Shown piece by piece: positions 13,580-25,018 of a stretch of 64,000 nt of DNA. The stretch is from NCBI GenBank assembly GCA_023333565.1, contig JAJKFH010000470.1, forward strand, positions 124,001 through 188,000, in the 5' to 3' direction. The notes below the pieces were generated by a model, which made no database searches, was not told the origin of the DNA, and worked only from the letters and a program-made list of their open reading frames with translations. This stretch comes from Puffinus mauretanicus. Its lineage: Eukaryota > Chordata > Aves > Procellariiformes > Procellariidae. Position 1 is the first letter of the stretch. Each line of letters starts with the position of its first letter. Position numbers and translations under genes: made by a program.

Positions 13580-16500
13580 CCCCATTACTAGTATGAAATT
13601 AATCTGCTGGAACTGATCAAGAAAAGAAGAGCAGTAAGTTTATCAATTATTAAGAATGCAAAATACTTTATGCCAAATTTTGTATTGCACTAAAATTACT
13701 ACCTTTTTTTTTTCCTCTTAGCGCATTGGATATTCATTTAAGAAGGATGAAATCGAGAACTCTATTCTGCATAGAGTCCATAGCCTCTTCAACCGTGCTA
13801 CAGGAAAATGGAAAGTAAGTTTGTTTATTTGTACTGATAAGTTGAAAAGTGCACTTTTGATATGTAAAAATTATCTAGATACCATTGCCAACGAATATTT
13901 GCAATAATACAGAAGAACGTAATAGAAAAACTAAGTGGACGTTTGGTCTTACAATTAGCAGAAGCCTAGAAATAGATCGTTCATGTCAGATAGACTTTTT
14001 TTGTACACAAAAAATAATACGTCCTTTCTGAGTCCTTAGTCCTCAGCTATCTTGAGACAAGTATTGCCGTGTGAGTTTGGTCTTCCTGCTTGCAAGGACT
14101 AGAAACAGAATGAAAAGCACTTCCAGCTGCTTTAGGAAAAGATTGTCTGGATACATTTAGTGGTAAAACCTAAAAGAGGTGCCTAAGGAACCATTACAGT
14201 GAGCTCTCTGTTGAGTTCAGTGTAACACAGATTTGACTGGTGAGGCTGTGAGGGTGTGTCTTGAGATGGGAGGGTTGGTTTTCTTTGGATGTTTTGCAGG
14301 AATCTGAAGATCTGGGGGGGAAAAAAAAGGGAATTTGAGATTCAAAATTCCTTCTTCCTGCATGCCAAGTCATCGTACCAAGGACGTATTGTTTGCTTGT
14401 CGATGTGCAAGTGATTTTGTGCTTGCCTTATTGTAAGGTTGATTCTCTCCCCCTTGCATTTCCAACAGGAAGATGTCCAGCTTTGGCTTTCACATGTTGC
14501 ATTTTGCAAGCAGTGGGTGAGTTTTCAAAACGCTAGTCTTACTTGATTTGAGATACTGGATTGGTGTTTAATCAGGCATCTGGAACTTGAATTACAAGAC
14601 AGGGGTACAAACTTTAATGCCACATGCTGTAATACTGAAATAATTTTGATAGTATTATTGGAGCTGCCTGGGATTTTCATTGATGTATCTAAGTGTAAAA
14701 TTTGACTCAGAATGAATTAGTATGAAATTTGATGCTTGCAGGTGGCAAAGGTGAGGCTGGTTGCATTGAATCTGGAGTATCATTTGGTTTGGGAGAATCA
14801 TAATATTGGTTATACCTTCTCTGGAATGAATGGATCACCTGTCTGTGAAATGTGATTTTTGTTCCAAATGTTTTTTATAGTGGCTGTGCTGAAAAGTATA
14901 ATTCTGGCAGTTCTGTTCTTTGTAAACTTACCTGTGCAAGTCTTCACATTATTATTAGCATTCAGTCACTCTCCTTCCTGTACTGAAGAAGGTGACCTTG
15001 CCATAGTAACGCAATGGCCAAAGAAAAATGCGGTCTTTACCTGAAAAGTGGTCAGTGAGACTATGGGTTTCTGACTTAGGCGACATTTGTGTTGGGCACC
15101 AAAAAGGACTGTCATGGTTTAACCTGGCAGGCAGCCAAACACCATGCAGCCGCTTGCTCACTCCCCCCTCTCCCCCCAGTGGGATGGGGAGAGAATTGGA
15201 AGGGTAAGAGTGAGAAAACTCATGGGTTGAGATAAAGGCAGTTTAATAGAACAGAAAAGGAAGGGAAATAAAAATAATAATAATAATAATGAGGGTGATG
15301 ATGATAGAATATACAAAATGAGTGATGCACAATGCAATTGCTCACCAGCTGTGCTGACCGATAACCAAGTAGTGATTGCTACTTCCTGGACCGCGCCTAC
15401 CATTCATATACTGAGCATGATGTCACATGGTATGGAATACCCTGTTGGCCAGCTGGGCCAGCGATCCTGGCTATGCTCCCTCCCATGTGCTGAGCATGGG
15501 AAGCTGAAAAGTCCTTGACTAAGGGTACCTAGCAACAAGTAAAACCATCAGTGTGTTATCAATGTTCTTCTCATACTAAATCCAAAACACAGGACTAGGA
15601 AGAAATTTAACTCTATCCCAGCCGAAACCAGGACAGTCTGCTAGTGTAGTCAGGTAACATTTGAAAGCTTGTCAGTATTGAACAAATATGAGAAACTTTC
15701 TACTGAAGATAAAGTAGCAGAGAAGTGTCTTTTCCAGTACAATTGCATTACAACTTGTAACCTTTCATAATGAAACTTTGGTGCTGGTGGTTCAGTTTGG
15801 TACTAGAGTGGGTGAAACAAAACTTCTTCTTTTACAGAACGCAAAACATCAGCTTAGTAAGGTGTTTTCTTCCATGTTGGCCATTCATCCCAATAAACCA
15901 GGTAAATAAAACAATGGTGAGTGCTGCATAAATGACTGAGTATAGATTGTATAGTGTTGGTTTAAGCTCTTGGATGTCAGTTCAAGCTATTGTGGTAAAA
16001 GTTCCTACTCTCTTTTGTTTGCCTTGCTGCTACTTCAGAGAAAAGTGCTCTGACTGGGATTAGGCTGAGCAGTCAAAAGGTGGTGTGAAGTAGGAGTCCC
16101 CATGGTCTGAATGACCATTTCCCAGGTAGACTGGGGACTAGATAAATGTTTCAGAGATAGGAGATGTTGAATACTCATGGCTGCTTTTTGGCTTTTGAAG
16201 ACATCATTGTACATCATTGGATTTGTAGCTATACCAGATTAAACTTCCTGAATCTGCTTAGCTTTTAGTCCTTTAACTAGGTTTTACAAGGGAGATAATC
16301 AGTCTTATTCCATTGCTGAGTTCATGGATTATGTGGGTAGGGTGGGTAGATCGAACACCAACGTGTGTGTCCTGGAGAGTAACTTCAAAATGGGTTCTCT
16401 TGACCATCCACTTGCTTTGCCTTAAAATGAATTTATTTGTATCATCTGTTGCAGCACTGTGGATTATGGCAGCAAAATGGGAAATGGAGACACAACTCTC

Positions 16501-19500
16501 CTCAGAAAGTGCTAGGCACTTGTTCCTTCGTGCTTTGCGCTTCCATCCAGAGTGCCCAAAACTTTATCAAGAAGTGAGTTCCTGGTTTTCTTCTACGACC
16601 AGTTATTTGATCAATCAGAGCAAATCAGTCCACCATATTTCTTAGATCAGTCTGATAAAAATGGAAAAAACTTGTTTTCCCATCAGTGGGGAAATGTCAA
16701 AAAGATTTTTAAAAAAAAAAAAAAAGGTACTTTGAACTGGTAGAATTTATCATTTGTTTAGCAAGTCCTGTATTTGTGTATGCAGAGTGAGGATTTTACA
16801 CTGTTTATAGATAAACGTGTCAGAATTTCCTTTTAAAGTACTGTAAGCTTTGCTAGGACGTAGTTCTCTGGATTAGATCTGGCATCCCTAGCCTTTGCTA
16901 GGGAACAGGGATTTCTTTGAGGGCAAGTTATGGTTTAAAGAATGACGAGAGAGGGGTAATTTCTACATCTGGGAAATTTCTGAGTAAATGTGTAGGGCAG
17001 GTAGCTATATGCACAAACCTTTAAAAACCAAGGCTCTTGGACATACATGGGATGTTGGCAAAGTCCTGATTTGTAACTCCTCAGGTAGAGCTTGTTTTAC
17101 TACATTTGTGGACTTAGATGTTTTATGATTAATCCCCGCCCCCACAATAATTTCATTTTATTCTCTCTCTCTTGCAGTATTTCAGAATGGAGCTGATGCA
17201 TGCTGAAAAACAGAGGAAGGAAAAGAAAGAATTTGAACAAGCAAAGATGGACTTGGTACGTAAGCTAAACTTACTTAAGAGATGTTGTCTGCTTGCCTAT
17301 CACACATTTGAATGCATAGTTTCAAGAGATCTGTATTAATGGTTTGTTTGAGAATAGCTTAGAGAAGGCTTTTGTTCGTGTCCTGTGTCTGCGTTAAGCT
17401 TTTCAAGTGTTAGCTGATGCTTAGCTCAAATATTTCATACACTGATTTTTCTTTACATTTGTAAAGTCTTTTGTTACATCCCCCAGTTTGAAAGTTAATA
17501 GTAATTTCTGGAAAGGAATAGTTAAACTTAGGATCTCTTATTTCTTTATAGTTGACTTGTGCAAATTAGATAAAGATAGATGAAGAAAAACACTAATATC
17601 ATCTTCTGATATTTTTTTCCATGTGTGCAAAAATAGTAGCTGAGAAAGGAAAACAAGTTTTTCAATGATGTTATGCTTCATATTGCAGGGGGAATTCAAT
17701 TATTCTGAAGAGATTCTCAGTGGGGAAATGGCTCGCATAATCTACAGGGATGCTGCTCAGAAAATTAAAGGTGATTTAACATTTCTTGTACTTATTCAGT
17801 AGGAAAATTGTCACCTTTAATTCAGCTCTCCAGTAGGTAATACAGATAGACTTAGCTCCAGTGTATACACTAAGATATTTTCAACTGTACCATTTCTTCA
17901 GTAGAACCTAGATAATGCCAAAGTATAAATTAATAGTGTGTATAGTTCTGATTTCATAACTGTTCTGCAGGCTGACACCTCTTCCGGTACAACAGCTTTT
18001 GGGCTGAAGTGGCATAGGTGCTGGGCTTACAGTCTCAAAACTTGTTTGTTTGTTTAAAAAAACAAAGGGAGGACAGTTCAGAATCACACACCTTTTTTGC
18101 TTTGTTGTTTACTGAACGTTAGATCACAACTGATCAGCTAGCACTAGCGACAGAGAAGTAAGAATTCAGGCTAATAATAAAGCAGGTTAGATGATTTTAA
18201 ATTAACCAGGCTTGGTAAAATTCACCCATTTTATTGAGAGAATTGGGTAAAATAACTGCAAAGTAGTAGCTGATATCTTTGAGAAACCGTGATAGATGGG
18301 GATATTTTGGAAGACAATGGGCAAAATATAATAACAGCATTGAAAAATAGAGGGGGGAAAAAGGACATTAGAGGAAATGACAGAAAGAGTTGGCTTAATT
18401 TAAATTCCTGGAGAAGAACTGGAATAAATAGGTATACAAATGATTTGTAAGCACCTAAAAATAAGGAGGTGAGAAATGGCTGCTAGGGATTCGCAGTGAT
18501 GTCAAGTCATGTCACTTAGCGTTCTCACAGATAGAATGAGAGAGATGCAAGATGGATGGATATAATTCATGGCATACATTGTGTGCGGCTTTGGAGAGGT
18601 CTGTCCCAAGTGTGGAGCCTTCTGGGTTTTCATGGCAGAGTCAAATGAAGGCGTAGAGGAGGTGCTGATTAAATTTGCAAGTGGAACCAAGCTGGAAGAA
18701 TCTGTAAGCATGTCAGGACAGGACTAGTTTGTCACTTTGCAGTCTGGAATTTCCTGCCTCTCATGGCCTTTTTTTGTAAGTGGATAACATGAAGTGGAGA
18801 ATATAGTCGGACAATCAACATCCTAACATATGGCTTATCATATGGGTGGAACACTGAGATTTATAGAAAAGAAAAGGGCAACTATCTAGGCACTTAAATG
18901 TTATCTGTGTCTTGACAAAAGCTTGCAAAGATACAGAAATGCAAAGTATGCAATGGATGTAATACTCCACTTGATAGTTTTTTTTCTCCTCTTGAAATGT
19001 AGGTGTAGAGTTCCATCTGGCTGTGCTTTCTATTGCAAAGCTCTTTGATTTTACCCAAGACTTGCAAAAAGAAATTCTTGAAAGGTGAGGTGTGGCTTTG
19101 TGTTGTGGGGTTCTTTTTTATTTATTTTGTTTTGTTTTTTAAGAAACATGTTCTCATAACCTCTAATTTCTAGAGGGTTGACAGGTTAACAACTAAAGAC
19201 TGTTCCCCTAGGGAAATAGAATGTTAAGACCTATGGGAAATCCTTTAAGAAAAACAAAACATGAGGCAAGCATGCTCTTTAGAAAAGGATACTTGTATCT
19301 AACTTCAGAAAAGGCTTTGAGAAGCTGCTAAGAAAAATTTAGATAAAATACAGTTGTCTCTGAATAATTACTACACTTAGTTTCCGTAAATTTACTGCAG
19401 GAACTGTGGATTTTCCTAGTGTACTTTGTGGTTCTTCTGCATCTTTAGTTTCTCCAGTCGTTCCTCTCTTGAAAGAAAGATGTCTCTTGAAAGCTTCCTG

Positions 19501-22500
19501 TCTAGTTCATGCTCTTACTGGAGAATATCCATATTAAATAAAAAAACAAAATAGGCTAATATTTTGTCTTTCTCTTGTGGAAAGGTAAAGTATTTTTTCT
19601 CTCGCATTTGGTTACTTAGAAATTAAGTACATTTCTATACCAATATACCAACCCTTCTAAACATACCTGCAAAAGAAGAATGGTGGTTGAGGGGTATTAC
19701 AGACATGGCGTGTTTAGTCTGCAGACCAAGTATGCTGATGATCCCCTTACATGGGACTTCATGGCCCGTCGTGAGCTGCAGCTGGGGTCCCTGCAGTCCA
19801 CAGAACACACCACAAAACAGATGAAAGTATCTGAAATGACCCAGAGAGAGGAACGGTGCTGTGCAGTCTTTGAAGAGGCTGTGAGAGCAGTCCCAACAGG
19901 TAAAATGTTCTGCCTGCATTTTAACATTTTTTCCTGGTACTTTAGCATACTGTATACTGTGAAAGTTTCGAAGTAGGTGTTGGCAGGCTCCACCATACCT
20001 AAGAGGAGGCAAGCAGTTTTTAGATGCTACATTTTTGGGATCTGTTTCATGTGTTATTTGGGTCATTTTCCAATGCATTTATGCTCTCGAAGAGCTGCTT
20101 AACTGAAAGTACTTTTTGTTGCTTGTTTGCTTGTATTAATGTGACTTAACCAATGAGGAGAATAGAAGCCCACAGATCAACAGAGGTTTGGAAGTTGTAA
20201 ATAGAGAAAATTTCCTACATAAAGGAAACCTGTAAAACTCAAGTACATTGCTGGTTAGCTGTGAGTAAGCAATGTTTTTGAGTTGCCAGTGGAGTGGATA
20301 TCCAACCTCAACATCTGGCATTGTCCTTACTCTCAAAGGAGGCTATCAAGGGACTATCTGTGGAGCGGACTCAAACTTCCTGCTTATATAGCCTTTGAAG
20401 TCAGACAGACAAAGAAGGATTTTCTCTACTGCCTGTGAGTGTCCTTACTCTTGCAGGCCCATTGAAAACTACAGGCACTGAACATTAATTGTGACAGTGT
20501 GCGGTGAAGCCTCAGCTGAACTAAGAGCTTGGTGCTCTTTAGAAAGAGTTGCTGTCTGCAGCTTGTACTGGGAAGCCATTTTTGAATGCTAATGTTATAA
20601 ATGTAAGGCCTCTTTTATAATACAACATTTTAAAACAAAGTTGGCATTAACACTTCATGCTCGGATATTGTATATTCCTTAAAGACAAATATTTGTGCTT
20701 ACTCTTATGATTCTATAAAGTGTGATATTATGCCTTTGATTCTACAGAGGACATGTGGAAATGCTACATCACTTTTTGCTTAGAGAGATATAACAGGAAA
20801 ACCAACAGTGAAGAATTAAAGCAAAAGGTAAAAGCTCATTAGGAGATCATAGTAACAAATCATCCCTAGTTTTACTGACTTCTGTAATCTGTCAGACAAG
20901 GAGCAAATATATTTTGACATTTTATCAGAAATACTTACCTGTGGCCATCATTAAAAATCCTGCATCTGAGGGGATCTCTTTTACTGTCAGTCTCACTTGT
21001 GGCCTGCCTGAACATGAATAACTTGGGCATAAACCGGCCTTGTCAGTAAAGTACAGTGACCTCTTTGGATGGAAGTTAAGAATGCAAACTTGTTAATGTT
21101 CGCTGACAGTCCTGCTAACCTGTGCTTGTTCAAAGAAGAGGATGAATTAAAACGACTCTTGCAAGTAAGTCTGAGTAAAGTTTGGTGCTGGCACGTGGGC
21201 ACCTTAATTATGCATCTATGCTTGAATGTGACTCAGTGAATTAACTAATCACCCTGTGCAGTTTGGTTCCCTTTTAATACAGTAAAAGAACATTGCTGTG
21301 TTGTTCTTTTGCTCTCTAAGGAAGAAGTGTAATTCAAGTGCTCAAATGTCCCCTTTATCTTGGAATGTATGCAGGTGCCTAAAGCATTAGATATGTAACG
21401 TTTATTGAATTTCAGTGGCATGTTGATACACTAATCCACTGGGCTTCTTGTAACGCTGGTATGTGCAGGAATAATGCTTATTTTCTTTACTTTTTCTTCT
21501 CTGTTGGTTCTAGAGGCTGGAGAGGACACTGAGTGTGTTCAACAAAGCCCATGAGTCTAGTTTGCTGCCAGAAGCTCTCTATAAGCAGTGGGTAAGAGTT
21601 CACACAGAAAAATAGATTGTGAGACTGTCCTGCATTGCTTGCGTGCCTATCTTTACCATTTTGAGTAGATAGAAAGGTGGGCAATATTTTGATCAAGGCA
21701 TTGCTTTTTTAACAAGGTATTACAAATCTCTTGTGGTGATTAGCTGTATCTGCTGTCTTTAGCTTCAACTATTACTGGAGTCCAACCTCTTTGAGAAGGC
21801 TACGGAGGTGGCAGAAGCTGCAACTAAGCACTTCAGCCTGTCAGTGGAAACGTGGCAGATGAGGCTGCAGGTGCTGATCCAACTGAAGAGTGATGATGTG
21901 ACTCGGTGTTTTGAAGAAGCCATTAAGCACGTGAAATCTAAGGTCTCTGCTGTTTTTATGGACTTGCATGCATTAGTCTTAGACAGGAAACCTCTGATAC
22001 TTATTTGAGTTTTCTTTTTTCCTTTTACAAGCCATTCAAAGTCCCTAGCCATTTTTAAGGTCAAAAATAAGAACTTGACATTTCACATGCACATTTCATT
22101 CAGGAGCATTAGGGAATTGCAAATGCACTTCATATTCACAGTTTTAAAGTCTGAACACTCACAGGTGACATTTTGCGTACTCTTCTAGCAGTAAGCCAGT
22201 ATTCTTTGTGTCTTGAAAAATGTGTTTCCTTTTCACTGTCCTGATGTATTGTTTGCGTGTGTGGTATTTCAAGACTTGAATTAGCTACGTGCTCTCTTAC
22301 TGCTCCATTTCAAACCCTGGGCACAAGGAGTGAGGAAAGGAAAGGAGGAGGTGATTGTTTCTTTCCTCCTTGCTGTTCCCGGAAGTTACCGTTGTACTGC
22401 AGTGTTCGGTGATGCAGAAGGACTTGTCTGTCATCCCTGGCAACATGTCTTGCAGCTGTCCAGCTAAGTAGTATTTGTCCTGTAAATGAGGAAGGAAATA

Positions 22501-24929
22501 CGAAGTGATTTCAGTGTGCAGTCCAAAGTTGTCTTTCTAAGAGCTATATCTAACGGACATTTTTTACGGCAGCTGTAATATAGAACCTGGTGGATGTGCT
22601 GCTGTCTGTTTCTGTAAGTCGGGATCACTGTATTTCAATCACTTGATTTATCTGCTTACCTTGTAGGGCACTTTGCCATTATGGACCCTCTGGGTGGAGT
22701 GGAGTGAAGGCACAAACAGCAAGGAAGACACAGAGGCTCTCTATCAGGTACTTAGCTAATGGAAATCTACTTTTTGTGACAGTGTGTAAATAAACAGGAA
22801 CAATGTGTGTGGATGGAACGTGTAACAAATGCTTTGTACTGCAGTTCCTTCATGGATGTGTTGATATCAAAAGAATTTCAAGTAAAACTGTTTATGTTAC
22901 CAAAAATCAGTTGGACATAGGCTCATAAGCACAAATGTTGTCCCCATGCTTCTAAGACATCTAGATGTTTGTAAGCACAACCAATGATGGACTCTTCCTT
23001 TTCTTTTACTTTGTGGTCTAGAATTTTTGCTTTATTTGCAGATGTCTATCTGAACATGGAAAAGAGAATTTTCCAATCTGTGTGAAAACATCAACCTTGT
23101 TACAGAAAACTCAAGAACAAAACTGGGACTTCAGTCTCACTGTAAATTCCCTAAATAGCTTAGGGCAAAACATTTCCTCTTTGCTGGCATGTTGGTTCCC
23201 CCCCTCCCCCGCATTTACAACATAAAACACATATTTCAGGTGGAAGCTTGAATTCAGTTGTTTGTAGAGCATTGTGAAACCCTCTGCATGAAGGATGTTA
23301 GGGAAATGCCAATTGCCAGCTGTATGGAATATTGGATGAGACATGTATTTTAGGTTACAATTAGTATTTTAATTTGAAAAATATTGGATGTGTTACCTAA
23401 TGCTGTCTTTCAGACATCATTTGGGATGCTTTTGTCCTGTACTTTGTCTCACTTATGAGATCTGCTTTATGTCAGATGCCTAATTAGGGAGAAGGTACTA
23501 TTTTGTTTCTTCTTCCTTGCTGCCTTTTAATTGTAGCTTATGTGGTTGGTTGGTTTTTTGGTTTTGGTTTTTTTTTTTTCTTTTTAAACTTGCAGAGATC
23601 CTTACATGCCACAACTCCTTCTGAATCTGTGACTATGAAAGAAAAGTATCTTGACTGGACTTACAGAAATGGTGGTTATAAGAAAGTTAAAAGAGTCTTT
23701 ACCAGGTGACAAATAAAACCTTCAAACGCGGTTGTTGTAGGGCATATGTTAAAAAGCTTGAAGTCTAAAGTTACTTATGTTTTTACTTCAGCCTGTGTGA
23801 AAATCGTCCATTTTCACTTGACTTCTTCAGGAAGATGATCCAAATAGAAAAGGAGCAAGTAAGTTGTTGAATATCCAGTTAGTGCCTTGTATTTGTAAAA
23901 TACAGTTCTAACTTCAGATTTAAATAGGAAGCAGAGGGCTTATGAGTATTGTCATTAGTTTGTGATCCGTTCATATTTGTCTTCTAAAGCTGATTCATAG
24001 CATGTAATACAAAATCAAGTTCCATGGTAACTAATCTTCGGCAGTGTGCGTGTGCGCGTGTACTTACCATGACTTTTTCTTTGTAAGAATCTAATGAAGC
24101 TGCAGATTCACTTCTGTACAAAATAAATGGCCTTTTAATACCTTCCTTTGTTAGGAATCCTGCAAAATGCTTCATCTGAGAGAATACTATGAACGTGCCT
24201 TGAGAGAGTTTGGTTCAACAGATTCTGGTAAGGGGATTTTATTTATTTATTTAGTACTGCTTCTTTTATTTCTATCCATTTCAAAAGGTAGCTGTTTCTT
24301 CTGCCCTTGTGATTGCTGTCATGCAGAGTGGAGCTTATATCTTCTGTGCCATTAAGTGCATGACACTCTGCAGCGACCCTTCCCTTTCAGTCCAGGGTCA
24401 TCGTTCACAGTGGGATGGCTTCAGCAGAACTACTAGCAAAGAAGGTTTTGACACTGGCTGGCATATCGCCTTTAATTTGGATTTGAGACCAGTATGGAGC
24501 TATGTTTTTATAATCAAGATTTCTGCCATATTCCTTTTAAGAAAATAAACAGCTCAATTGCTGCTGCATTACTTCTGAAGACATCACTGTTCCAACTGGG
24601 AATAGAACTCAGGCTTTTGGCCCTCAAGGGGCCGGGCGTTGTAGCTTCACAAAGTAAACCTCACTGCGTTAACATCATGGATGCTTGCAAAAACAGTTTC
24701 TAGGTTAGGTTTGGTATGTTTGTTAAGTAATATCCAATCAAAATCTAAACAGAACTGTTTTTCTTTTAAAGATCTCTGGCTGGAATATATCAAAGAGGAG
24801 CTAAGTCATCCCCATGGCAAACCAGAAAACTGTGGGAGCATTCACTGGCGAGCTATGAAGATGTTGCAGGGAGACCTGGTGGAAGACTTTGTTTCCAAAT
24901 ACACTTTATTGCAAACTGGACATTTATGA
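12666..24929 (+). CDS. UTP6: UTP6, SSU processome (U3 snoRNP, UTP-B) component, complete, 19 coding exons
   Basis: UTP6 (HCA66) is a nucleolar HAT-repeat protein of the UTP-B module, needed for early 18S pre-rRNA processing. Exons: 12666-12757, 12866-12950, 13592-13633, 13722-13814, 14469-14516, 15838-15901, 16455-16573, 17178-17255, 17689-17770, 19003-19084, 19718-19899, 20748-20827, 21514-21591, 21763-21942, 22667-22747, 23596-23705, 23792-23858, 24155-24227, 24772-24929. All introns are GT/AG and every phase joins, giving 1794 nt and 597 residues, as in human. Residues 1-90 match the family N-terminus (PELEQLERVGLF at 14-25). HAT-type helices include ALWIMAAKWEM (142-152), ALRFHPECPKLY (168-179) and REYYERALREFG (530-541); the C-terminus is LLQTGHL. 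The start has a perfect Kozak context. Exon 14 ends at a weak donor (GTCTCT), and exon 11 needs the TTTAG acceptor rather than the CAG seven bases on. The gene is head-to-head with SUZ12 and in tandem with COPRS. Confidence 0.98.
13553..13578 (+). repeat. (T)26 tract before UTP6 exon 3
   Basis: An uninterrupted run of 26 T ends 13 bases before the first base of exon 3 and forms most of its polypyrimidine tract. Length variation from slippage or assembly error is likely. Confidence 0.9.
15110..15635 (+). mobile_element. Solo LTR of an avian endogenous retrovirus, in UTP6 intron 5
   Basis: The element runs from TGTCATGGTTTAACC to CAGCCGAAACCAGGACA, so it has TGTC...GACA ends as expected for an LTR. 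Internal landmarks that I recognise from a common avian LTR are 'agtgggatggggagagaat', 'gggttgagataaaggcagtt', 'actgagcatgatgtcacatgg', 'gtgtgttatcaatgttctt' and 'ctctatcccagccgaaacc'. It is 526 bp, somewhat shorter than I would expect for a full copy, and contains an (AAT)n run near 15273-15290. No gag/pol/env sequence flanks it, so it is a solo LTR, a non-coding recombination remnant. No matching 5-6 bp target-site duplication is visible (AGGAC on the left, GTCTG on the right). It has the same orientation as UTP6. Superfamily (ERVL or ERVK) is not decided. Confidence 0.85.
18230..18735 (+). mobile_element. Degenerate CR1-type LINE ORF2 (reverse transcriptase) relic in UTP6 intron 9
   Basis: The stretch keeps a colinear series of words typical of amniote CR1 ORF2. 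In order these are 'gatatctttgagaaaccgtg', 'ggcaaaatataata', 'gatttgtaagcacctaaaaa', 'gtcaagtcatgtc' and 'attaaatttgcaagtggaac' followed by 'caagctgg'. The last pair corresponds to the Phe-Ala-Asp-Asp-Thr-Lys-Leu region of the enzyme, with the catalytic Asp pair lost (the frame now reads FASGTKL). Frameshifts and stops break the frame throughout, so it is non-functional. No CR1 3' octamer tail is seen. Boundaries are approximate, and identification is from remembered consensus sequence. Confidence 0.7.
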
Positions 24930-25012
24930 AAAACTATAAATAGTTACAACATGACAGTGTGGATTTTTTTTTTTAACTTCTTTGTACAAAGGTAAATATG
25001 TGCCTGGATCAT

Positions 25013-25018
25013 ATTAAA
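25013..25018 (+). terminator. UTP6: UTP6 polyadenylation signal (ATTAAA)
   Basis: ATTAAA lies 84 bases after the UTP6 stop codon and is followed within about 35 bases by T- and TG-containing sequence (CTTGCCTATGTGG). It is the first plausible signal, implying a short 3' UTR. Use of this site is inferred. Confidence 0.6.

Noticed and set aside
16709..16725. A15 run as the tail of a retroposed copy
   Set aside because: No gene-like or SINE-like body precedes it, and the run sits in UTP6 intron 7 as simple low-complexity sequence.
19635..20078. 147-codon minus-strand ORF over UTP6 exon 11
   Set aside because: It is the antisense shadow of a verified coding exon.
24590..24620. 'aactgggaatagaactcagg' as an L2/MIR fragment in UTP6 intron 18
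   Set aside because: Only about 25 bases resemble the repeat, too short to support a separate call.
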